A stretch of DNA of 64,000 bases from Pseudomonas fluorescens (GCF_902497745.1 NZ_CABVHJ010000016.1:31887-95886), one strand, 5' to 3'. Shown: positions 35,096 to 44,892, counted from the stretch's first letter. Notes: generated by a model not told the origin, from the sequence alone. Program-made: numbers and translations.

Positions 35096-35214
35096 CGTTT
35101 ATCACGCCCAAGCGTTAGAAAAAGAGGCCGCATTGTCCGGGATTCACTCAACCTGCTCAAGCACGCAGCATCACCGTAGCCGACAGCCGTTTATCTCCAT
35201 ATAATGCCGCCCCT

Positions 35215-35697
35215 ATGGCTAAACAGAAGAAACACCCAACAGGGACCATCGCGCAGAACAAAAAGGCGCGACACGATTACTTCATCGAGCACAAGTTCGA
35301 GGCTGGTCTGGTCCTGGCCGGCTGGGAAGTAAAAAGTCTGCGGGCAAGCAAGCTACAGCTGGTCGACAGCTATGTCCTGCTCAAGGATGGCGAAGCGTGG
35401 TTGCTCGGCAGCCACATCACGCCTCTGATGACCGCAAGCACCCACGTCATCGCCGACCCGGTGCGCACACGCAAATTGCTGCTCAACCGCCGCGAGCTGG
35501 AAAAGCTTGCCGCGATGGTGCAGCAAAAGGGTTACGCCTGCGTCTGCCTGTCCTGGTACTGGAGCAAGCACATGGTCAAGTGCGAGATCGCTCTGGGCAA
35601 GGGCAAGAAGGAATACGACAAGCGTGACACCGAGCGTGAACGCGATGCCGGTCGTGAACTGCAGCGTGCGGTGCGCAACAAGGGCAAGGAAGACTAG
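35215..35697 (+). CDS. smpB: SsrA-binding protein SmpB
   Basis: 160-residue OB-fold partner of tmRNA in rescue of stalled ribosomes. Signatures are KKARHDYFIEHKFEAGLVLAGWEVKSLR and the basic C-terminal tail KKEYDKRDTERERDAGRELQ that enters the empty mRNA channel. The tmRNA gene lies about 9 kb downstream in the same window. Confidence 0.98.
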   Translation: MAKQKKHPTGTIAQNKKARHDYFIEHKFEAGLVLAGWEVKSLRASKLQLVDSYVLLKDGEAWLLGSHITPLMTASTHVIADPVRTRKLLLNRRELEKLAAMVQQKGYACVCLSWYWSKHMVKCEIALGKGKKEYDKRDTERERDAGRELQRAVRNKGKED

Positions 35698-35716
35698 TCT
35701 CCCCCCCTTGAAAGTA

Positions 35717-35792
35717 AAGATCGCAGCCTTCGGCAGCTCCTACACTGGGATCCGCATTTCCCTGTAGGAGCTGCCGCAGGCTGCGATCTTTT
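35717..35792. repeat. Inverted pair, GTAGGAGCTGCC family
   Basis: AAGATCGCAGCCTTCGGCAG at 35717 onward and the inverted arm CTGTAGGAGCTGCCGCAGGCTGCGATCTT ending at 35790 form a long stem between the convergent smpB and lldR. It may double as a transcription stop. Confidence 0.85.
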
Positions 35793-35803
35793 GCTTTAAA
35801 AAA

Positions 35804-36571
35804 TCACATCCCCTTGCGCCGCTCCGCCCGAGCCATGCGCTGAACCTCTTGCCGCACCTCTTCCAGCACTTCCTGCACATACAAAATGTGTCGGCTGGAA
35901 ACCTCACGTGCCTGCTCTGCACGACCTTCAATAATCGCCAGATACAATTCCCGATGCTGGGTAATCAGCATGTCGCGGGTTTCCGTGCGCTGCTTGTACA
36001 TGCCGCCGATGTTGGTGACGACGTTACGTTTGAGCAGATCGAATAACCCGCGAATGGTGTGCAGCAACACCGCGTTATGACTGGCTTCAGCAATCGCCAG
36101 ATGGAATTTCGCATCCGCAGCGCCCTCCTCCGCCCGGCTCACTTCATCGTGACGCGAATAGCAGTCCTGCAGTTCTTCGAACGCTGCGGTCAACCGCTCG
36201 CGATCGACATCAGTCGCGCGCAATGCTGCGTAGTAGGCGCACGATGCCTCCAGAGTGTGCCGAAATTCCAGTAAATCGCGTTGCGCCTCAGGATTGCTTT
36301 CAAGCAGCTGCAGCAACGGATCACTGAACGTCGAGCCCAGACTCTCCACCACATAGTTGCCGCCACCCTGGCGACTGACCAGCAGCCCTTTCGCCGCCAG
36401 TTTCTGAATAGCCTCACGCAGCGACGGCCGTGATACGCCAAATTGTTCGGCCAGCGTGCGCTCCGCCGGCAGCCGCTCACCGGACTTCAGCGTGCCCTCA
36501 AGGATCATCCCCTCGAGTCGCTCGACAATATCGTCAGACAAACGGCGCTGCCGAATCTGATCAAACCCCAT
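35804..36571 (-). CDS. lldR: Lactate-responsive regulator LldR (GntR/FadR family)
   Basis: 255 residues. N-terminal winged HTH (about 10-75: LKSGERLPAERTLAEQFGVSRPSLREAIQKL) and C-terminal FCD ligand domain (about 85-230) with metal-binding His residues. It faces the lactate operon, and a perfect palindrome AATTGGTCTTACCAATT between them is the expected operator. In P. aeruginosa LldR represses lldP-lldD-lldE until lactate binds; the same role is inferred here. Confidence 0.93.
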   Translation of the reverse strand: MGFDQIRQRRLSDDIVERLEGMILEGTLKSGERLPAERTLAEQFGVSRPSLREAIQKLAAKGLLVSRQGGGNYVVESLGSTFSDPLLQLLESNPEAQRDLLEFRHTLEASCAYYAALRATDVDRERLTAAFEELQDCYSRHDEVSRAEEGAADAKFHLAIAEASHNAVLLHTIRGLFDLLKRNVVTNIGGMYKQRTETRDMLITQHRELYLAIIEGRAEQAREVSSRHILYVQEVLEEVRQEVQRMARAERRKGM

Positions 36572-36765
36572 AACTCATTTCTCCACGATCCCGACCGCTC
36601 GCCGGGCTCTCTATTCTGGCCTATCGGCGCCTTGCCGACACCTACCAGACACCACTTGCCGAAACCGGATCAGATGCGATCTGCACCGCTTGTTCGACAA
36701 AAGTTCTAGGGCGGCAAATTGACACACCGACATCAAGGCTTTTACCCTAGCCAACAGCGATTGTA

Positions 36766-36782
36766 AATTGGTCTTACCAATT
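36766..36782. promoter_or_regulatory. LldR operator
   Basis: Perfect 7-3-7 palindrome AATTGGTCTTACCAATT, 50 bases upstream of the lldP start, in the divergent lldR-lldP region. It matches the FadR/PdhR/LldR-type TTGGT-N3-ACCAA core. Confidence 0.88.
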
Positions 36783-36832
36783 ATCCAAAACGCTGACAGT
36801 GCCTGACCAACAACAATTAGGGGCCACCCCAT

Positions 36833-38527
36833 ATGCAAACCTGGCAACAGCTCTACAGCCCGCTCGGCAGTCTCGGCGTGTCCGCACTCGCGGCCGTCAT
36901 CCCCATCGTTTTCTTCTTTCTCGCGCTGGCGGTGTTCCGCCTCAAAGGCCATGTGGCCGGGAGCATCACCCTCGCGCTGTCGATTGCCGTGGCGATCTTC
37001 GCGTTCCAGATGCCGGTCGATATGGCCTTCGCCGCCGCCGGGTATGGCTTCGCCTACGGCCTGTGGCCGATTGCCTGGATCATTGTCGCGGCGGTATTCC
37101 TCTACAAACTGACGGTGAAAAGTGGTCAGTTCGAGGTCATCCGCAGTTCGGTGTTATCGATTACTGACGACCAGCGCCTGCAAGTGCTGCTGATCGGTTT
37201 CTGCTTCGGTGCATTTCTGGAAGGTGCCGCCGGTTTTGGTGCGCCGGTGGCGATTACTGCCGCACTTCTTGTTGGACTGGGCTTCAACCCGCTATACGCC
37301 GCCGGCCTGTGCCTGATCGCCAACACCGCACCGGTTGCGTTTGGCGCATTGGGGATTCCGATCATTGTTGCCGGTCAAGTCACCGGCATCGACGCGTTCA
37401 AGATCGGCGCCATGACCGGTCGCCAACTGCCACTGCTGTCGCTGTTCGTGCCGTTCTGGCTGGTGTTCATGATGGACGGCCTGCGCGGTGTGCGTGAAAC
37501 CTGGCCAGCTGCACTGGTCGCGGGCCTGAGCTTCGCCGTCACCCAATACTTCACCTCAAACTTCATTGGCCCAGAGCTTCCAGACATCACTTCGGCGCTA
37601 GCCAGCCTGATTTCCCTGACCCTGTTCCTGAAAGTCTGGCAACCAAAACGCGCTGCCGGCCAACACATCGCCGGCGCCGTTTCCGCGTCGGTGGTGACTG
37701 CCAGCGTCGGCGGTTTCGGCCAGAAGCGCACTACCGTGGTGTCGCCTTACAGCCTCGGGGAAATTTTCAAGGCGTGGTCGCCATTCCTGATCCTCACCGT
37801 GCTGGTGACCATCTGGACGCTGAAGCCTTTCAAAGCGATGTTTGCCGCTGGCGGTTCGATGTACAGCTGGGTGTTCAACTTCGCGATTCCGCACCTTGAT
37901 CAACTGGTGATCAAAACCGCACCGATCGTGGCTGCTCCAACAGCAATCCCTGCGGTGTTCAAACTCGACCCGATTTCCGCGACCGGCACGGCGATTTTCT
38001 TCTCCGCGCTGATTTCGATGCTGGTACTGAAGATCAATTTCAAAACTGGTCTGACCACTTTGAAAGAGACCTTCTACGAACTGCGCTGGCCAATCCTGTC
38101 GATCGGCATGGTGCTGGCCTTCGCCTTCGTCACCAACTACTCCGGCATGTCTTCGACCATGGCCCTGGTATTGGCCGGAACCGGCGCGGCATTCCCGTTC
38201 TTCTCGCCGTTCCTCGGCTGGCTCGGCGTGTTTCTCACCGGTTCGGATACTTCGTCCAACGCTCTGTTCAGTTCGCTACAGGCGACCACCGCGCACCAGA
38301 TCGGCGTCAACGACACCCTGCTGGTGGCGGCGAACACCAGCGGCGGCGTGACCGGCAAGATGATCTCGCCACAATCGATCGCCGTGGCCTGCGCCGCGAC
38401 CGGGCTGGTGGGCAAGGAATCGGATCTGTTCCGCTTCACCCTCAAGCACAGCCTATTCTTTGCAACAATTGTCGGTTTGATCACGCTGGCTCAGGCCTAC
38501 TGGTTCACCGGCATGCTGGTCCACTAA
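36833..38527 (+). CDS. lldP: L-lactate permease
   Basis: 564-residue LctP-family proton symporter for lactate (also glycolate) with about 14 transmembrane helices. Conserved segments are GFCFGAFLEGAAGFGAPVAIT and the C-terminal NTSGGVTGKMISPQSIAVACAATG. It is the first gene of the lldP-lutABC-dld operon, with AGGGGCC upstream of the ATG and the LldR operator at 36766-36782. Confidence 0.97.
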   Translation: MQTWQQLYSPLGSLGVSALAAVIPIVFFFLALAVFRLKGHVAGSITLALSIAVAIFAFQMPVDMAFAAAGYGFAYGLWPIAWIIVAAVFLYKLTVKSGQFEVIRSSVLSITDDQRLQVLLIGFCFGAFLEGAAGFGAPVAITAALLVGLGFNPLYAAGLCLIANTAPVAFGALGIPIIVAGQVTGIDAFKIGAMTGRQLPLLSLFVPFWLVFMMDGLRGVRETWPAALVAGLSFAVTQYFTSNFIGPELPDITSALASLISLTLFLKVWQPKRAAGQHIAGAVSASVVTASVGGFGQKRTTVVSPYSLGEIFKAWSPFLILTVLVTIWTLKPFKAMFAAGGSMYSWVFNFAIPHLDQLVIKTAPIVAAPTAIPAVFKLDPISATGTAIFFSALISMLVLKINFKTGLTTLKETFYELRWPILSIGMVLAFAFVTNYSGMSSTMALVLAGTGAAFPFFSPFLGWLGVFLTGSDTSSNALFSSLQATTAHQIGVNDTLLVAANTSGGVTGKMISPQSIAVACAATGLVGKESDLFRFTLKHSLFFATIVGLITLAQAYWFTGMLVH

Positions 38528-38677
38528 ACCTACAAGAAGCATGGAAAAAACCGACGCCGGTTCGTGATGCCGGCGTCAGCAATTCACAACCCGGTCTGTA
38601 AGGCTGCTGAAAGCAACGCTCTTTATATTCAGCAGCCGCCACAGACGGATAACCGGGCCCACCCGGAGACACGCCTG

Positions 38678-39502
38678 ATGAGCGAGCTTTTTTACAACGC
38701 CGTGCCAAACGCGACCCGTGTGGCACCGCCGCTGCCCGAACCTCGGCAATACCCCAGCGAGAAACCGTCGCGGGTTTACCTGTTCGGCACCTGCGTGGTC
38801 GACCTGTTCTACCCCGAAGCCGGGATGGACGCGATCCACTTGCTGGAGCGCGAAGGGATTCGGGTCGAGTATCCGCAAGGGCAGAGTTGCTGCGGCCAAC
38901 CAGCCTACACCTCGGGTTACACCGAACAGGCGCGGACGGTAGCGCGTTCACAACTGGCGCTGTTTGCCGGGGATTATCCGGTGGTGGTGCCGTCGGGTTC
39001 CTGCGCCGGCATGCTGCGCGAGCACTACGCCGACTTGTTCAAGGACGAGCCGGAAACGTTGAAACAGGTTCAGGCCCTCGCGGCCCGCACCTATGAACTG
39101 GCCGAGTTTCTGCTGTTCGTCTGCAAAGTGCGGCTCAAGGACAGTGGCGAACCGGTCAAAGTCGCGCTGCACACTTCGTGTTCGGCACGCCGCGAGATGA
39201 ACACCCACCTGCACGGCCGCGAGTTACTGGCGCAGTTGAGCAACGTGGAACGGGTCAACCATGACCACGAAAGCGAATGCTGTGGTTTCGGCGGAACATT
39301 CAGCGTCCGTATGCCAGACATTTCCGGCGCGATGGTGGCTGACAAGACCAAAGCGTTGAAGGATTCCGGCGCGCATCAGGTGTTAAGCGCCGACTGTGGC
39401 TGTTTGATGAACATCAACGGCGCATTGGAGAAACAAAAAGAAGCGCTACGCGGGCAACATCTCGCCAGCTTTCTTTGGCAACGAACCGGAGGTGCGCAAT
39501 GA
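38678..39502 (+). CDS. lutA: Lactate utilisation protein A (LutA/LldE), cysteine-rich
   Basis: 274 residues with two CCG-type cysteine-rich domains (SCCGQPAYTSGY near residue 70, CCGFGGTFSV near 205), which bind a heterodisulfide reductase-like Fe-S centre. Subunit of the LutABC/LldEFG L-lactate oxidase complex known in Bacillus and Shewanella. The start is ATG at 38678 with GGAG upstream. It overlaps lutB as ATGA. It replaces the flavin enzyme LldD found at this place in P. aeruginosa. Confidence 0.94.
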   Translation: MSELFYNAVPNATRVAPPLPEPRQYPSEKPSRVYLFGTCVVDLFYPEAGMDAIHLLEREGIRVEYPQGQSCCGQPAYTSGYTEQARTVARSQLALFAGDYPVVVPSGSCAGMLREHYADLFKDEPETLKQVQALAARTYELAEFLLFVCKVRLKDSGEPVKVALHTSCSARREMNTHLHGRELLAQLSNVERVNHDHESECCGFGGTFSVRMPDISGAMVADKTKALKDSGAHQVLSADCGCLMNINGALEKQKEALRGQHLASFLWQRTGGAQ

Positions 39503-40953
39503 GCACTTCCGCGATTATTCCTACGGTCGCCGTAGAAGAAGATTTCCGCACCCGGGCACACAACGCCTTGGGTGATCAGCAGCTGCGGAACAACTTCCGC
39601 ACTGCCATGGACTCACTGATGGTCAAGCGGGCAGCCGCTTTCAGCGATGCCCACGAAAGAGAACATTTGCGCGCACTGGGCAATTCGATCAAGGCCCGCG
39701 CGCTGTCCAAGTTGCCCGACCTGCTCGAGCAACTGGAACAGAACCTGACCCGCAACGGTGTGACAGTGCACTGGGCGGAAACGGTGGACGAGGCCAATGG
39801 CATCGTCTTATCGATCATCCGCGCTCACGAGGCGCGGCAAGTGATCAAGGGCAAATCGATGGTCAGCGAAGAGATGGAGATGAACCATTTCCTCGAGGCT
39901 CGGGACATTGAATGTCTGGAGTCCGATATGGGGGAATACATCGTCCAGCTCGACCACGAGAAGCCTTCACACATCATTATGCCGGCGATCCACAAGAATG
40001 CCGGTCAGGTCGCGTCCTTGTTCCACGACAAACTTGGCGTGGAATACACCAAGGACGTTGACCAACTCATTCAGATCGGTCGCAGAGTCCTGCGGCAGAA
40101 ATTCTTCGAAGCGGACATCGGCGTCTCCGGTGTCAACTTCGCCGTCGCCGAAACCGGCACCCTGCTGCTGGTGGAAAACGAAGGCAACGGGCGCATGACC
40201 ACCACCGTGCCGCCGGTGCACATCGCCGTCACCGGCATCGAAAAGGTTGTGGAAAACCTGCGTGACGTGGTGCCGTTGCTGTCACTGTTGACGCGCTCGG
40301 CGCTGGGCATTCCGATCACCACTTACGTCAACATGATCTCCGGTCCGCGCAAGGAACACGAACTCGACGGCCCGCAGGAAGTGCATCTGGTGCTGCTCGA
40401 CAACGGTCGCAGCCAGGCGTTTGCCGACAGTGAACTGCGCCAGACCTTGAACTGCATCCGCTGCGGCGCCTGCATGAATCATTGCCCGGTCTACACCCGC
40501 GTCGGTGGCCACACCTATGGCGAGGTGTATCCCGGGCCGATCGGCAAAATCATCACCCCGCACATGGTTGGCCTGGCAAAAGTGCCGGATCACCCGAGCG
40601 CCTCTTCGCTGTGCGGAGCCTGCGGCGAAGTGTGTCCGGTAAAAATTCCGATCCCGGCGATCCTGCGACGCCTGCGCGAAGAAAACGTCAAAGCCCCGGA
40701 CAGCCCGAATCAAGTGATGCGCGGTCAGGGCAGCAAATACTCGCGCAAGGAACGCTTTATCTGGAACGCCTGGGCCAGGCTCAACAGTTCGCCAACCTTG
40801 TATCGATTGTTCGGTTTCTTCGCCACGCGCCTGCGTGCACTGACCCCGAGTAACGTCGGCCCGTGGACGCAAAACCACAGCGCGCCGAAACCCGCCGCCC
40901 GCTCACTGCACGACATGGCCCGTGAGCATCTGGCCAAACAGGGAGACCGCTGA
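39499..40953 (+). CDS. lutB: Lactate utilisation iron-sulfur protein LutB (LldF)
   Basis: 484 residues. N-terminal LUD domain (about 60-300) and two [4Fe-4S] ferredoxin motifs: C319/C322/C325/C329 (CIRCGACMNHCP) and C372/C375/C379 (CGACGEVCPVKIP). It passes electrons within the L-lactate oxidising complex. Start ATG at 39499 overlaps the lutA stop, and its own stop overlaps the lutC start, indicating tightly coupled expression. Confidence 0.95.
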   Translation: MSTSAIIPTVAVEEDFRTRAHNALGDQQLRNNFRTAMDSLMVKRAAAFSDAHEREHLRALGNSIKARALSKLPDLLEQLEQNLTRNGVTVHWAETVDEANGIVLSIIRAHEARQVIKGKSMVSEEMEMNHFLEARDIECLESDMGEYIVQLDHEKPSHIIMPAIHKNAGQVASLFHDKLGVEYTKDVDQLIQIGRRVLRQKFFEADIGVSGVNFAVAETGTLLLVENEGNGRMTTTVPPVHIAVTGIEKVVENLRDVVPLLSLLTRSALGIPITTYVNMISGPRKEHELDGPQEVHLVLLDNGRSQAFADSELRQTLNCIRCGACMNHCPVYTRVGGHTYGEVYPGPIGKIITPHMVGLAKVPDHPSASSLCGACGEVCPVKIPIPAILRRLREENVKAPDSPNQVMRGQGSKYSRKERFIWNAWARLNSSPTLYRLFGFFATRLRALTPSNVGPWTQNHSAPKPAARSLHDMAREHLAKQGDR

Positions 40954-41624
40954 TGAGCGCCAAAGAAAATATCCTCGGCAAGCTGCGGAAAAGTCTGACC
41001 GGCGCCACGCCGATTGCCGACAACTTCGATGTCGATCTGGTGACGCAGCCTTACACCTACAGCGCCGAACAACGCATTCCGCAACTGCGCAAATTGATGG
41101 AAGCGGTGCACACCGAAATCCACCTGACCTCGGACGCTGAATGGCCGGCGCTGCTTGCGCAATTGCTGCGCGATCGCCAGTTGCCGAGTCTGTTGATCGC
41201 GCCGAAGACAGCACACGGGCAACGTATCACACAGCATTGGGCGAACAATCCTGGTCTACCGGCACTGAAATCCTACGACCGGCCGATGGAAGAGTGGAAA
41301 GCCGAACTGTTCAACGACACTCCGGCGAGTCTCACCGGAACCCTCGGCGCCATCGCCGCCACTGGCAGCCTGATCCTGTGGCCAACCCGCGAAGAACCAC
41401 GCTTGATGAGTCTGGTGCCGCCGGTGCATTTCGCCCTGCTCAAGGCCAGTGAAATCCGCGACAACTTCTATCAGGTGCAGCAGGAATTCGAATGGGCGCA
41501 AGGCATGCCGACCAACGCACTGCTGGTGTCCGGCCCGTCGAAAACCGCTGACATCGAGCAAGTATTGGCTTACGGCGCCCACGGCCCGAAAGACCTGGTG
41601 GTTCTGATCCTGGAGGACCAATGA
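40953..41624 (+). CDS. lutC: Lactate utilisation protein C (LutC/LldG)
   Basis: 223-residue LUD-domain protein, third part of the LutABC complex. The segment GTLGAIAATGSLILWPTREEPRLMSLVPPVHFALL is the family core. The start overlaps lutB (TGATG) and the end overlaps dld (ATGA). No transmembrane or signal segment. Confidence 0.93.
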   Translation: MSAKENILGKLRKSLTGATPIADNFDVDLVTQPYTYSAEQRIPQLRKLMEAVHTEIHLTSDAEWPALLAQLLRDRQLPSLLIAPKTAHGQRITQHWANNPGLPALKSYDRPMEEWKAELFNDTPASLTGTLGAIAATGSLILWPTREEPRLMSLVPPVHFALLKASEIRDNFYQVQQEFEWAQGMPTNALLVSGPSKTADIEQVLAYGAHGPKDLVVLILEDQ

Positions 41625-44431
41625 CGCTTCCAGCGAATTTCCTGCGTGATGCGCAACAACTGATTCCGGCCGAGCGCCGTTTTGATGATCCGTTATCGAG
41701 GCTGGCCTTTGGCACCGATGCCAGTTTTTATCGACTCATTCCGCAACTGGTGATCCGCGTCGAGTCCGAAGATGAAGTGGTGGCGCTGCTGAAACTCGCT
41801 CAGCGCGACCATGTCCCGGTGACCTTCCGCGCTGCCGGCACCAGCCTCTCCGGCCAAGCGATCAGCGATTCCGTTTTGATCGTGCTTGGGGATAACTGGA
41901 ACGCCCGCGAGATTCGTGGCCAAGGCACGCAGATTCGCCTGCAACCAGGCGTGATCGGCGCGCAGGCCAACGCGTGGCTGGCACCGTTCGGGCGCAAGAT
42001 CGGCCCGGATCCGGCGTCGATCAACGCCTGCAAAATCGGCGGCATTGTTGCCAACAACGCCAGCGGCATGTGCTGCGGCACGGCACAAAACACCTATCAC
42101 ACACTGGCCGGGATTCGTCTTGTACTGGCCGATGGCACGCGACTCGATACCGAAGACGCTGCCAGTGTTGCAGCGTTTCGCAGCAGTCACGGCGATCTGC
42201 TCGAACGCTTGGCGACATTGGGCCGCGAGACCCGCGCCAATGCCGAACTGGCTGCACGAATCCGCCACAAATACCGTCTGAAAAATACCACCGGCCTGTC
42301 GCTCAATGCCCTGGTGGATTTCGATGAGCCTGTGGATATCTTGAGCCATTTGCTGGTCGGCTCCGAAGGCACCCTCGGCTTCATCAGCGCGGTGACCTAC
42401 GACACAGTGATCGATCATCCGAACAAGGCCTCGGCGCTGATCGTGTTCCCGGATGTGGAGACCTGCTGCAACGCGGTCACCGTGCTGAAAAACCAACCGG
42501 TGTCCGCCGTAGAGTTGCTGGATCGCCGCAGCCTGCGCTCGGTGCAAGACAAACCAGGCATGCCTGCTTTCGTACAGCAACTGTCGAACAATGCCTGCGC
42601 ATTGCTCATCGAGTCCCGCGCTGCGTCTTCCACTTTGTTGCAGGAGCAACTGGGGCAGATCATGGCGTCACTCAGCGGCTTCCCAGTGGAAAAACAGGTC
42701 GACTTCACCGAAGACCCTGCCGAAAACGCCAAACTCTGGGCGATCCGCAAGGACACCTTCCCCGCCGTCGGCGCGGTGCGCAAAACCGGCACCACGGTGA
42801 TCATCGAAGACGTGACCTTCCCGGTCGAACAATTGGCCATCGGCGTCAATCGCCTGATCGAACTGTTCGACAAACATGCCTACGATGAAGCGATCCTTTT
42901 CGGACACGCGCTGGAAGGCAATCTGCACTTCGTCTTCACCCAAGGCTTCAACAACCCGGAAGAAGTCGCACGCTATCAAGCGTTCATGGACGACGTCGCG
43001 CAATTGGTGGCGGTGGAGTTCGGCGGCTCGTTGAAGGCTGAACATGGCACCGGGCGTAACATGGCGCCGTTCGTGGAACTGGAATGGGGCAGCGACGCCT
43101 ATCAGTTGATGTGGCAGCTCAAACGTCTGCTCGATCCGAACGGTATTCTCAACCCGGACGTGGTGCTCAGCGAAGATCCGCAGATCCACCTCAAGCATCT
43201 GAAACCGCTGCCGGCGGCTGACGAGATTGTGGATAAATGCATCGAATGCGGTTTCTGCGAGCCTGTTTGTCCGTCGAAAGGACTGACCCTGAGCCCGCGC
43301 CAGCGCATTGTGATCTGGCGCGATATTCAGGCGAAAAAACGAGCCGGCGTCGATACCCGCGAACTGGAAGAAGCCTACGAGTATCAAGGCATTGACACCT
43401 GCGCCGCGACCGGTCTGTGCGCACAGCGCTGCCCTGTAGGTATCAACACCGGTGAGCTGGTGAAAAAGCTGCGTGGCCGACACGCGACGCATCAGAAAAC
43501 CGCTGACTGGATCGAAGGAAATTTCGCCAAGACCCTGCAAGGCGCACGCTTCACTCTGCACGTGGCCAACGGTGCGCGGATAATGCTCGGCGCACCGCGT
43601 CTGGCGAAACTTTCGGCAACCATTACGCGGCTGTCCAAGGGCCAGGTGCCGTTGTGGACGAATGCGATGCCGCAACCGGAGAAAGCCATCCGCTTCAGCC
43701 CGAGCGTGTCAGACGAACGCCCGCGCGTGGTCTATTTGGCTGCTTGTGTGTCGCGGGTCATGGGCCCGGCGGCGGGCGATAAAGAGCAAATGTCGCTGTA
43801 CGACAAAACCCGTGGTTTGCTGGAAAAGGCCGGTTACCAAGTGGTGTTCCCGGACAATCAGGACAACCTCTGCTGCGGCCAGCCTTTCGCCTCAAAAGGC
43901 TATGCCGAACAGGCCGAACACAAACGTCAGGAGCTGATCAGCGCACTGCTGCATGCCAGTCGCGGCGGTCTCGACCCGATCTACTGCGACACCAGTCCGT
44001 GCACGTTGCGTCTGGTTCAGGACGTAGGAGAAACCCGTCTGGATCTGTACGACCCGGTGCGCTTCATCCGTACGCACCTGCTCGAACGACTCGACTTCAC
44101 CCCGCAAGACGCGCCGATTGCTGTGCACGTGACGTGCAGCACGCAACATCTGGGCGAAAGTCAGGCGTTGATTGATCTGGCGCGCAAATGCAGCAAAACC
44201 GTGGTGATTCCGGAAGGCATTCATTGCTGCGGATTTGCTGGCGACAAAGGCTTCACCACGCCGGAGCTGAACAGCCACTCGCTGCGCACGCTCAAGGATG
44301 CGGTGCAGCACTGCAGCGAGGGGATTTCCACCAGCCGCACCTGTGAGATCGGCCTGACGCAACACGGCGAAATTGACTACCACGGACTGGTCTATCTGGT
44401 GGATCGAGTGACCCGGGCGAAGGCCTGCTGA
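41621..44431 (+). CDS. FAD/iron-sulfur D-lactate dehydrogenase (Dld-II type)
   Basis: 936-residue fusion. Residues 35-260 form a PCMH FAD-binding domain (VTFRAAGTSLSGQA, GGIVANNASGM), 260-515 the C-terminal FAD oxidase domain with HGTGRN, 540-604 two ferredoxin motifs (C540/C543/C546/C550 and C594/C600/C604), and about 675-930 two CCG cysteine-rich repeats (LCCGQPFASKGY, HCCGFAGDKGF). It oxidises D-lactate to pyruvate and feeds the respiratory chain, like Dld-II of Shewanella. Last gene of the lactate operon, with a terminator 43 bases after its stop. Confidence 0.93.
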   Translation: MTLPANFLRDAQQLIPAERRFDDPLSRLAFGTDASFYRLIPQLVIRVESEDEVVALLKLAQRDHVPVTFRAAGTSLSGQAISDSVLIVLGDNWNAREIRGQGTQIRLQPGVIGAQANAWLAPFGRKIGPDPASINACKIGGIVANNASGMCCGTAQNTYHTLAGIRLVLADGTRLDTEDAASVAAFRSSHGDLLERLATLGRETRANAELAARIRHKYRLKNTTGLSLNALVDFDEPVDILSHLLVGSEGTLGFISAVTYDTVIDHPNKASALIVFPDVETCCNAVTVLKNQPVSAVELLDRRSLRSVQDKPGMPAFVQQLSNNACALLIESRAASSTLLQEQLGQIMASLSGFPVEKQVDFTEDPAENAKLWAIRKDTFPAVGAVRKTGTTVIIEDVTFPVEQLAIGVNRLIELFDKHAYDEAILFGHALEGNLHFVFTQGFNNPEEVARYQAFMDDVAQLVAVEFGGSLKAEHGTGRNMAPFVELEWGSDAYQLMWQLKRLLDPNGILNPDVVLSEDPQIHLKHLKPLPAADEIVDKCIECGFCEPVCPSKGLTLSPRQRIVIWRDIQAKKRAGVDTRELEEAYEYQGIDTCAATGLCAQRCPVGINTGELVKKLRGRHATHQKTADWIEGNFAKTLQGARFTLHVANGARIMLGAPRLAKLSATITRLSKGQVPLWTNAMPQPEKAIRFSPSVSDERPRVVYLAACVSRVMGPAAGDKEQMSLYDKTRGLLEKAGYQVVFPDNQDNLCCGQPFASKGYAEQAEHKRQELISALLHASRGGLDPIYCDTSPCTLRLVQDVGETRLDLYDPVRFIRTHLLERLDFTPQDAPIAVHVTCSTQHLGESQALIDLARKCSKTVVIPEGIHCCGFAGDKGFTTPELNSHSLRTLKDAVQHCSEGISTSRTCEIGLTQHGEIDYHGLVYLVDRVTRAKAC

Positions 44432-44473
44432 AGAAAAATAGAACCCTTGAGTTCGACTGTAGTCCACAGATTA

Positions 44474-44499
44474 ACCCCGGCTGATCGGGGTTTTTCTTC
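44474..44499 (+). terminator. Terminator of the lactate operon
   Basis: ACCCCG/CGGGGT stem (44474-44491) followed by TTTTTCTT. Confidence 0.9.
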
Positions 44500-44561
44500 C
44501 ATACGGTTGCCCGTCCTGACGGCCAGCGAAGTCTGGACCCACTCGGTTCAAGGAGATATAC

Positions 44562-44840
44562 ATGAAACGTTCTGTACTGTTAGGTCTGTTCGTTACTGCA
44601 TCGATGATGGCGTCCACTTCGTTTGCTGACGGCAAACCTGCCGATCTGTGTGATGCCAATATCCAAGAGATCACCAATCTCAAGGCCGGGCTCTCAGCTT
44701 CGCCAGAAAAGGCCCAGCTTGCTGAAACCAGCTTGAGCAAAGCCCAAGCGCTCAAACAGGCTGGCAGAACCGACGACTGCGTTGCAGAAACCTCCAAAAC
44801 CAAACTGGAACTCCAAAAAGCTTCCGGCACCAACAATTGA
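44562..44840 (+). CDS. Small secreted protein, function unknown
   Basis: 92 residues. Signal peptide with cleavage expected after STSFA (residue 22), leaving a mature helical protein of about 70 residues rich in Ala, Lys, Ser and Thr with two Cys (in DLCDAN and DDCVAE) that could form a disulfide. No family was recognised. AAGGAG sits 10 bases before the ATG. It stands alone between the lactate operon terminator and ssrA. Confidence 0.8.
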   Translation: MKRSVLLGLFVTASMMASTSFADGKPADLCDANIQEITNLKAGLSASPEKAQLAETSLSKAQALKQAGRTDDCVAETSKTKLELQKASGTNN

Positions 44841-44849
44841 TTCAAGCCC

Positions 44850-44871
44850 GGCCAACCTTCGGGTTGGCCTT
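44850..44871 (+). terminator. UUCG-loop hairpin after the small secreted protein gene
   Basis: Eight-bp stem GGCCAACC / GGTTGGCC with a TTCG tetraloop, 10 bases after the stop; the tail TTGTGGG is a poor U-run. Its right arm also supplies the likely -35 box of ssrA. Confidence 0.6.
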
Positions 44872-44892
44872 GTGGGCTGATTGGCGTACACT
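44864..44892 (+). promoter_or_regulatory. Probable ssrA promoter
   Basis: TTGGCC at 44864-44869 and TACACT at 44887-44892 are 17 bases apart, giving a start near 44900 and a short 5' leader that would be trimmed to the mature tmRNA end at 44936. Confidence 0.45.

Noticed and set aside
36833..36836. Missing lldD explained by assembly error
   Set aside because: The lldP-lutA junction is clean and all genes in the operon are intact and overlapping, so a natural LutABC-type operon is the better reading.
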